Under the pieces are notes generated by a model that saw only the letters and a list, made by a program, of their open reading frames with translations, did no database searches and was not told where the DNA came from. Source: Atherix ibis (lineage: Eukaryota; Arthropoda; Insecta; Diptera; Athericidae). From it: 64,000 nucleotides of DNA. Position numbers and translations under genes: made by a program. Below are positions 59,201-64,000 of this stretch, one piece after another. The stretch is taken from contig OY282607.1 in the NCBI GenBank assembly GCA_958298945.1, forward strand, positions 51,561,020 through 51,625,019. Direction: 5' to 3'. Positions within the stretch are counted from its first letter, which is position 1; every line of letters begins with the position of its first letter.

Positions 59201-60702
59201 GTACAGTAGTTTTTGGTTGATACCCTTTTTTAAATATGGAAAGTGAAAAACAGTATTTTCGGAATATTTTACTAATTTACTATAGAAAAGATAAAAAATG
59301 ATGTTCAAGCAAGAAAAAAAATTATCTATAATAATAAGAAAATTGTCTTTCATTTTTATAAAAAAAAACGAAATTACTTCCCGGACAAGCTAATATTTTA
59401 GGTTTATTATTTATTTCGTAAATATCGATCAAATATCAAGCGCCTCAATTGATCGATAGGCAGATGGAGCGACGCCAGAACACATGCGAAATTTTGCTCG
59501 CCAGACAAAAAAGAAAGTCGTTTCTGCATCGGATTGTGACAGGCGATGAAAAGTGGATATATGGTATTTCGAGATTCCTAAACGCAAGAAATCGTGGCTT
59601 GATCCCGGCCAACGATCAATATCTTCCCCAAGACCAAATTGCTTCGGACGGAAGACGATTGGTGGGATCAACAGGGTATCGTCTACTATGAGACGCTGAA
59701 ATCTGGTGAAACTGTCAATGTCCACCACTACCACCAACATCTGATCAAATTGCACCGTGCTCTGCGTGAAAAAAGGATGGATTATCAACAAAGACATGAC
59801 AAACGGATTTTCCTGCACTACAACGCACCATCGCACACGTCAAAAATGGTCCGAAACTACTTGGAGACACTCAACTGGAAGGTGCTACCCCACCCCGCTT
59901 ATGCACCAGACCTGGCAAATTTTCAAAACTAATTCCATTAAACAACAAAATCCGCAATATTAAAAAATCTATTTGTTAACCCATAAATTACATCACATAT
60001 GAAAATTGGCCCCCACTGATTTACGCCGTTTCTGTTATTTTGCATGTGTGTGCATTCTACGAATGTATTGCCAATAAAATTTGGACAGAATTTTTGTGTA
60101 GAGGCCTATACAGTTCTTGTATAATCTAAATGTGGCCTCAGATTATCCCATACAGTGACCTGATTTTTTTATGGATATTAGATGATTATCAAATCTAAAT
60201 AAAAGCAGACTTTCGTTAAATTTCAATCGATGCATGTTAATTTTCAGACACTGTAAATCTTATCCAAGCTTTGACCTTCATTACATACTCGTATTTACAG
60301 AAGTTGGTATACTATATTCAAGTCAAGCTTGAATAAATGGTGATCTGACCTTGATATGAATTTTATAAGTCAACCGAGTCCCAAATGTTTATGGAATTTT
60401 GAGATACTTCAATATTCTTGTGCAATAATACTTCAATATGTTTGTGAAAAAGTACATATTCTTGTCGTCAACCTTATAATAAATAAAAATGTATAGTAAA
60501 AATTCAAACTTACCAAAACACGATCAAAGGCGCTTGGATTACCACCACGTTGTACATGACCAAGAACAGTGATACGAGTGTCCTGTTGGAGTTTATCAAC
60601 AACAACTTTTTTCACATCCTCGGCGGTGATAGGTTTTCCCTCGCGATCAATAGCTCCTTCTGCCACAATAATAATATTCAAACGTTGTCCTGCGTTACGT
60701 TC
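47280..60702 (-). CDS. Pfk: ATP-dependent 6-phosphofructokinase, partial (3' part)
   Basis: Commits glucose to glycolysis by phosphorylating fructose 6-phosphate with ATP; cytosolic, tetrameric. Six minus-strand exons lie here: 60702-60514, 57818-57540, 50632-50469, 50389-49770, 49648-49426 and 47421-47280 (stop). All are GT-AG; joined they give 538 aa, the last two thirds of a protein of about 790. The N-terminal catalytic exons are beyond the right edge. Seen: the end of the N-terminal catalytic half ([34 protein letters not shown]), the linker [19 protein letters not shown], then the regulatory half with [55 protein letters not shown] (catalytic Asp replaced, as expected in this half), [11 protein letters not shown] and [15 protein letters not shown]. 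The tail is [14 protein letters not shown]. Introns of 2.7, 6.9 and 2.0 kb are packed with transposons. No coding damage. Confidence 0.97.
48284..48985 (-). mobile_element. Mariner remnant A2 in the last Pfk intron
   Basis: Same family as 8696-9561, opposite orientation. The right-terminal tip (CGAGGTCTGTTCGAAAAGTA) starts after a TA at 48282. On the minus strand the frame gives [39 protein letters not shown] and, further on, [15 protein letters not shown] and [12 protein letters not shown] pieces. The left part is collapsed: the inverted end (TTCGATTTTAGCCCATTTTT) is followed after about 30 bp by transposase sequence beyond the first catalytic aspartate. Lies between the 49648-49426 and 47421-47280 Pfk exons. 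Inactive. Confidence 0.85.
50640..52069. other. Pfk intron, unannotated part
   Basis: AT-rich up to about 51430. Around 51270-51290, 51450-51470 and 51620-51640 there are related CGCCATCTNTATTCAAG/CGCCATCTATG motifs, perhaps an old repeat. 51740-51900 is richer in GC and may be the leading part of the LINE that follows, but I cannot assign a domain. Confidence 0.35.
52070..54010 (+). mobile_element. LINE (endonuclease plus RT) remnant in Pfk intron
   Basis: Degraded non-LTR retrotransposon on the strand opposite Pfk. In order: the end of an APE-type endonuclease ([20 protein letters not shown], about 52200-52260), a broken middle, reverse transcriptase pieces ([12 protein letters not shown] at about 53116; [20 protein letters not shown] at about 53258), then [17 protein letters not shown] and the C-terminal [14 protein letters not shown]. 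Frames are interrupted by many stops. A short duplication (CTGGAGCCTATTTA) occurs at 53776-53825. Same family as the shard at 19850-20030. The YADD box is not recognisable. Confidence 0.8.
54011..55269. other. Pfk intron, unannotated part
   Basis: AT-rich intron DNA between the LINE and mariner G. Nothing recognised. Confidence 0.4.
55270..56470 (+). mobile_element. Mariner G, near full length, defective
   Basis: 1201 bp with inverted ends (left TTGGGTGTAAGGAAAAGTTC, right the counterpart GAACTTTCTTTACACTCAA) between TA dinucleotides. The transposase starts [20 protein letters not shown] at 55440, loses part of its HTH, continues in another frame with [20 protein letters not shown] and [17 protein letters not shown], then [20 protein letters not shown] and [16 protein letters not shown]. 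The third aspartate region ([17 protein letters not shown]) is readable only after a frameshift. The terminal portion is RGLDKLPER followed by a stop. Probably a relative of the Bmmar/SETMAR-type mariners, by motif memory. Inside the 6.9-kb Pfk intron. Confidence 0.9.
56471..57539. other. Pfk intron, unannotated part
   Basis: No gene recognised. The plus-strand open frame at 56993-57235 (about 80 codons, ending [19 protein letters not shown]) has a protein-like composition but no family I know; a stray transposon piece is possible. Confidence 0.35.
58019..58316. repeat. 26-bp minisatellite in a Pfk intron
   Basis: Eleven full tandem units plus a partial one of TTCAATAAGTGTGCGCACTT followed by GGAGAG. 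Each contains the palindrome GTGCGCAC. Four consecutive units (about 58071-58174) share the variant AATATG instead of AATAAG; other changes are single bases. Homogeneous, so recently expanded. Because 26 is not a multiple of three, the open frame through it shifts phase each unit and is meaningless. Confidence 0.97.
59068..59393 (+). mobile_element. Mariner H, 326-bp internally deleted derivative
   Basis: Inverted ends TTGGGTTGTCCGGAAATAAT on the left and the counterpart ending CCCGGACAAGCTAA on the right. It splits the X sequence GAATTCTATTTTAGG at its TA (left copy now TG). An ATG at 59236 reads [20 protein letters not shown] before a stop, the typical start of a mariner DNA-binding domain; the rest is gone. 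MITE-like and non-autonomous. Confidence 0.8.
59453..59916 (+). mobile_element. Mariner D2 fragment without ends
   Basis: Same family as 43608-44719. Readable parts: [34 protein letters not shown] (first catalytic D), [40 protein letters not shown] (second D now Y) and LPHPAYAPD. It has no terminal repeats and no target duplication, and X-family sequence flanks it on both sides. Its left edge coincides with the GGCAGATGG deletion junction of D1. So it is either a leftover of a larger D insertion trimmed at both ends or a fragment captured by X during repair. Confidence 0.8.
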
Positions 60703-61330
60703 CTATTTCAGATTAATTTTATTTAAAAAAAAAAGACAAGCAAGAAAAACAAAGAAAAAAATTAATAAGTTTTCTTATGAAATTTTCGGTTTAAAAAAAA
60801 AAATGGAATGAATTCTTTCAATGTTGAAAAATGAGAAATTATGAGAATATCGATTGATGTCTTTTATTTTCTTTTTTTTCTTCTTATTCTTTAATGAACT
60901 TTTTTTTTAAGATGAAATATAAGAAAATGGCGTTAAAGTATTTGTTTTGAATCAGCAAATAAAACAATTGAATAATAGCGTTAATTTTTTAGAAAAGAAT
61001 CTGTTTTGCTTTTTTTGTGATGAAGAGTAGCTCTACAATATAGCCATGCCTAAAATAAAAGAAAACATTTCTACTAAAAACTTAATATCTAAACATGAAA
61101 AAAAAAATATTTACAATATTATTGTATTTTTAATAATTATCCAATTTCAAGAATAATGAAGAAAATATAAATATTATAAAACAATTTCCTCTGTGGATGA
61201 AAAAAAACCAATTTTTTATTCGATTCAACTTTGGCGGAAGAAGAGGTACATCTAGACCAACTCGAGGACATTGACACCATCGACCGATAAAACTTCGAGT
61301 GGTCCTTAATAAAATATTTTCATTCAGAAA
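60703..61330. other. Pfk intron upstream of the 60702 exon
   Basis: AT-rich intron sequence; acceptor AAATAG|GAACG at 60703. No further Pfk exon is found from here to the right edge. Confidence 0.5.
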
Positions 61331-62165
61331 TAGGTCCGCCCAGCGGTGGGATGTTAAGTATATACCAGCTTCTCATCCCAATGATGGCATAAAATGGTAA
61401 AATAGCTAACAAGGGATAAAAAGTAGACATCCGACAGTGGATATGCCGTGGATTTCAAATGTGATATTAAAAATTAATAATCACATAGTAAACCCTACGG
61501 GGAGGTAGGGTTTACTATGTAAGAGGAAGAGGTGAATGAGGGAAGAATAGAAGGAAGTTGTGAAGGAAAGGAAGAGGAAAAAAGTCAGGAATTTACAAGG
61601 TTGCTGACCACTGCTCATAGAGTGGGGTACAGACCTAAAGTACTCTTTATCGTGGTGAATGATGAGAGTGCGGATGTAAGTGGTGTGTTCGGTATGAGAG
61701 AAAGGTATGAATGCCTTAATAGATTTGCCGTGGCACTTTTTGAGAGAAGAGCGAAAATGAGTGTGTAAATGACACGCAGGATGGCTATAACCAGGTGAAA
61801 GACCAAGGTGTTGACGAACCCGTGTACCTGAGCTGACTTAGCGGTGCCTAGGGCGGAATACAAACATAAGAACTCTTAAAACAAAAATTGGTACTATGGA
61901 AGTCGGGGTACCCATGGTGTTAAGACACACTGTCCCCGACAATGGTGAGGCGCCTTAGGCAGTAACGTGGTAGCTAATTATCTCGGGCGCTCTAACTGCC
62001 TTATGACAGTAGAGGTTTAGATGGGCCTCATCACTATCAGTTGAAGTAATCAGCTTGTAACTAATTACTATTAATAACGTCAACATCTTGTAACTATCAG
62101 TTATGTACGTGCGCTGATTGAGCGTAATCTCAATCCCTATGGTCGTAGGCGATTCGTGGAAACAA
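61331..62165 (+). mobile_element. Family Y copy 2, with flanking direct repeats
   Basis: Flanked by AAAATATTTTCATTCAGAAA (from about 61309) and AAAATATTCATTCAGAAATA (from about 62169), an imperfect direct repeat of about 20 bp that looks like a target-site duplication. The right end GTGGAAACAAAACAAAA is A-rich, so I infer a retroposon with its 3' end on the right. 61870-62150 matches 32895-33250 inverted. A plus-strand frame at 61532-61768 (HRVGYRPKVLFIVVNDESAD) has no family I know. A 16-bp palindrome lies at 61483-61520. Confidence 0.5.
61483..61520. repeat. Perfect 16-bp palindrome
   Basis: Arms 61483-61498 (ACATAGTAAACCCTAC) and 61505-61520 are exact reverse complements with loop GGGGAG. 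Located in family Y copy 2. Confidence 0.92.
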
Positions 62166-62557
62166 AACAAAATATTCATTCAGAAATATGACAGGTTCAT
62201 AAGAAACAGAATCTACTGTGTAATATAGCAACGGAAACGTAAATTATGACGTTTAGTATTTATGCTTCTGTTGGTCAATTTTAAAGAAAACTTATTGACA
62301 ATATTTGTAAACGGGACAATAGGAGAACGCACTTTAATGATAACTTATGATAAAAATGTATTGTCTGAATGATTAGGATGTTGACGTTCCGCTAACTAGG
62401 GTACATTATTCGCAGGCATGATAGGAGTAGACAAACGACCAAAAAAATTAGCACATTAGGCAAAATATATTGTCGAATTCTCTGTAATTTCTATGATATC
62501 GTCTTTATGCAAATTGGCGATAGACTGGATATCTTAACGTTGATCGAGCAATACGTG

Positions 62558-63806
62558 GGCTACTATATATATTTCTGGCCTAATAATGAAAATGCGAATA
62601 TTTATCAACGAAAAAGGTTTTATTGTTTTTCAAAATATTCTCCATCAAGATTTATACACTTTTGCATGCGCTCAAACCAATTTTCGAAGCACTTTTTCCA
62701 CTCCGATTGAGACACCTCCAAAACATGGTTTTTGAATGCTTCAACAGCATCTTCTGGCGACGAAAATTAAAAAGAAGTCATTGGGTGCCAAGTCAGGGCT
62801 GTACGGAGGATGACCCATCAATTCGACGTTTTGTCCGGTCAAAAAGGCGCTGGTTTGAGCCGATGTGTGAGAGCTCGCATTGTCATGGTGCACAATGATT
62901 CGACTTCTCTTGTTCGTTTTTCGAATTTCTCCGAAGACTTCAGGCAAACAAATGGTGGTGTACCACTCAGAATTGACCGTCCTACGTTGCACAAGCGGAA
63001 CAGTCGCCACATGACCAGTTTTGCCAAAGAAACAAGCGACCATTTGCTTCGAAGTGCTTCTTCCACGAACAACTTTCGTTGGATTTGACTCGTCTTGGAA
63101 GACCCACACGGTCGATTGCTGTTTTGTTTCGGGCTCATACGCATAGATCCATGATTCGTCACCTGTGACGATCTTATAAACGTCTTTTGAAGCACCGCGA
63201 TCGTATTTTTTCAGCATTTCTTTACACCAATCCACACGAGCCTTTTTTTGAGCGATTGTCAAATTGTGCGGGATCCAACGAGAACAAACCTTTTTTACGG
63301 CCAGGTGTTCATGCAATATCGAATGTATGCTGGTGGGAGAAATGCCTAGGCATGCCTCTATCTCACGGTATGTCACATGACGGTCTTGCATTATCAGTTC
63401 ACGTACGGCATCGATGTTTTCTGGAACAACGGCTGTTTTTGGACGACCTTCACGGAATTCGTCTTTGAGCGAGCGTCGGCCACGATTGAATTCGTTGTAC
63501 CAGTTTTTCACAGTGCTATAGGATGGTGCTTCATAGCCATACAAAGATTTAAGTTCATCGATGCACTCTTGTCGTGATAATCCACGTCGAAAGTTGTGAA
63601 AAATGATCGCACGAAAATGTTCACGAGTTAATTCCATTTTTTTGCCAAATTGATTTTTTCAAGTCACTGTAAACAACACAAATGATAGTCGTACGTCAAA
63701 ACGTTCTGAGTACGTTTATGCTAAAAAATGTCAAACTTTCCAATGGAAATGTCAGATCGCACCTGGAAATGTCGTGTTGCCTAGGCCAGAAATATATATA
63801 GTAGCC
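62558..63806 (-). mobile_element. Mariner F, one deletion short of intact
   Basis: 1249 bp with inverted ends (left GGCTACTATATATATTTCTG, right the counterpart) next to TA on the right and TG (altered TA) on the left. The minus-strand transposase runs uninterrupted for 298 codons from ATG at 63637: MELTREHFRAIIFHNFRRGL, then HTH, WVPHNLT, KIVTGDESWIYAYEPE (first D), IIVHHDNASSHTSAQT (second D) and [13 protein letters not shown] (third D, 34 residues later). All three aspartates are present. At about 62765 a deletion of roughly 40 bp after NDFFL shifts the frame. The true C terminus (NHVLEVSQSEWKKCFENW and so on to about 62612) continues in another frame. The youngest-looking mariner here. Confidence 0.93.
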
Positions 63807-64000
63807 TACGTAGCGTAATCCAGAATATCAAAAATTCTACTGATAAAATCTTCCTTGTGTTACAAACCGCTGATATTTTTAAAAATTATCTATTCTGGAT
63901 TAGCGAAACAATTATATACAGGTTTCGATGCAAAAACCATCGAACAAATTTGGAATAAACTTGGCTTGGTGGCATGATACAGTATTTGAGCCTCTCATGA
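63807..64000. other. Pfk intron to window edge
   Basis: AT-rich intron sequence right of mariner F; no exon visible. Confidence 0.4.

Larger units (their letters stand above)
58770..60127 (+). mobile_element. Family X copy 5 with two nested insertions
   Basis: Left tip GATTAAAGAATACC after TA, right tip ending CAGTTCTTGTATAATC before TA, so both ends are present. The X blocks between are interrupted by a mariner H derivative (59068-59393) and a mariner D fragment (59453-59916). After removing them, the body matches copies 1-4 (CACTTATTGAAAACAAAAGT, TTTATTTCGTAAATATCGAT, AATATTAAAAAATCTATTTG). It also carries about 27 extra bases near 60065-60092, bounded by GAAT. Lies in the 2.7-kb Pfk intron. 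Confidence 0.75.

Noticed and set aside
1..64000. tRNA or rRNA genes
   Set aside because: No cloverleaf with T-loop/anticodon pattern or rRNA-like block was recognised by eye.

Overview
This is nuclear DNA of an insect, almost certainly a fly. It is AT-rich, its genes are split by introns with GT-AG junctions, and four of them are recognisable housekeeping genes whose proteins match Drosophila family members as I know them. Decayed Tc1/mariner-type transposons fill much of the rest. Exon joins were worked out by hand from reading frame, splice consensus and family alignment, and the phases close in every gene reported.

Layout. 1-28.3 kb: no confident host gene. It holds a LINE remnant with an RNase H domain (1-1165), four mariner-type remnants, two copies of a Tc1/mariner-like family called X here, a LINE shard, a decayed tandem repeat and long AT-rich single-copy DNA. 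28.6-31.0 kb: OstDelta (ribophorin II) on the plus strand, six coding exons, 631 aa. 31.5-37.1 kb: a transposon nest. It has an almost complete DD41D (rosa-like) element, a LINE-like family Y fragment, and two inverted copies of X. One X copy is interrupted by a 2.3-kb insert flanked by a 9-bp direct repeat; inside that insert is a four-exon gene for a DUF4806-like protein next to a 380-bp foldback repeat. 37.6-42.3 kb: uri (minus) and MED30 (plus), complete and divergent across about 920 bp. 43.6-47.2 kb: a mariner remnant and very AT-rich DNA. 47.3 kb to the right edge: the 3' two thirds of Pfk (minus), six coding exons. Its introns carry five mariner-type pieces, a LINE, a family Y copy, an X copy and a 26-bp minisatellite.

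The host genes do unrelated jobs: N-glycosylation in the ER (OstDelta), a prefoldin-like chaperone/RNA polymerase assembly factor (uri), the Mediator head (MED30) and glycolysis (Pfk). The unusual content is the transposon archaeology. At least seven separable Tc1/mariner families are present, several nested in each other, and near-perfect short inverted duplications recur. The best candidate for something undescribed is the spliced DUF4806-like gene inside mobile DNA at 34.0-36.3 kb, with no transposase in sight.
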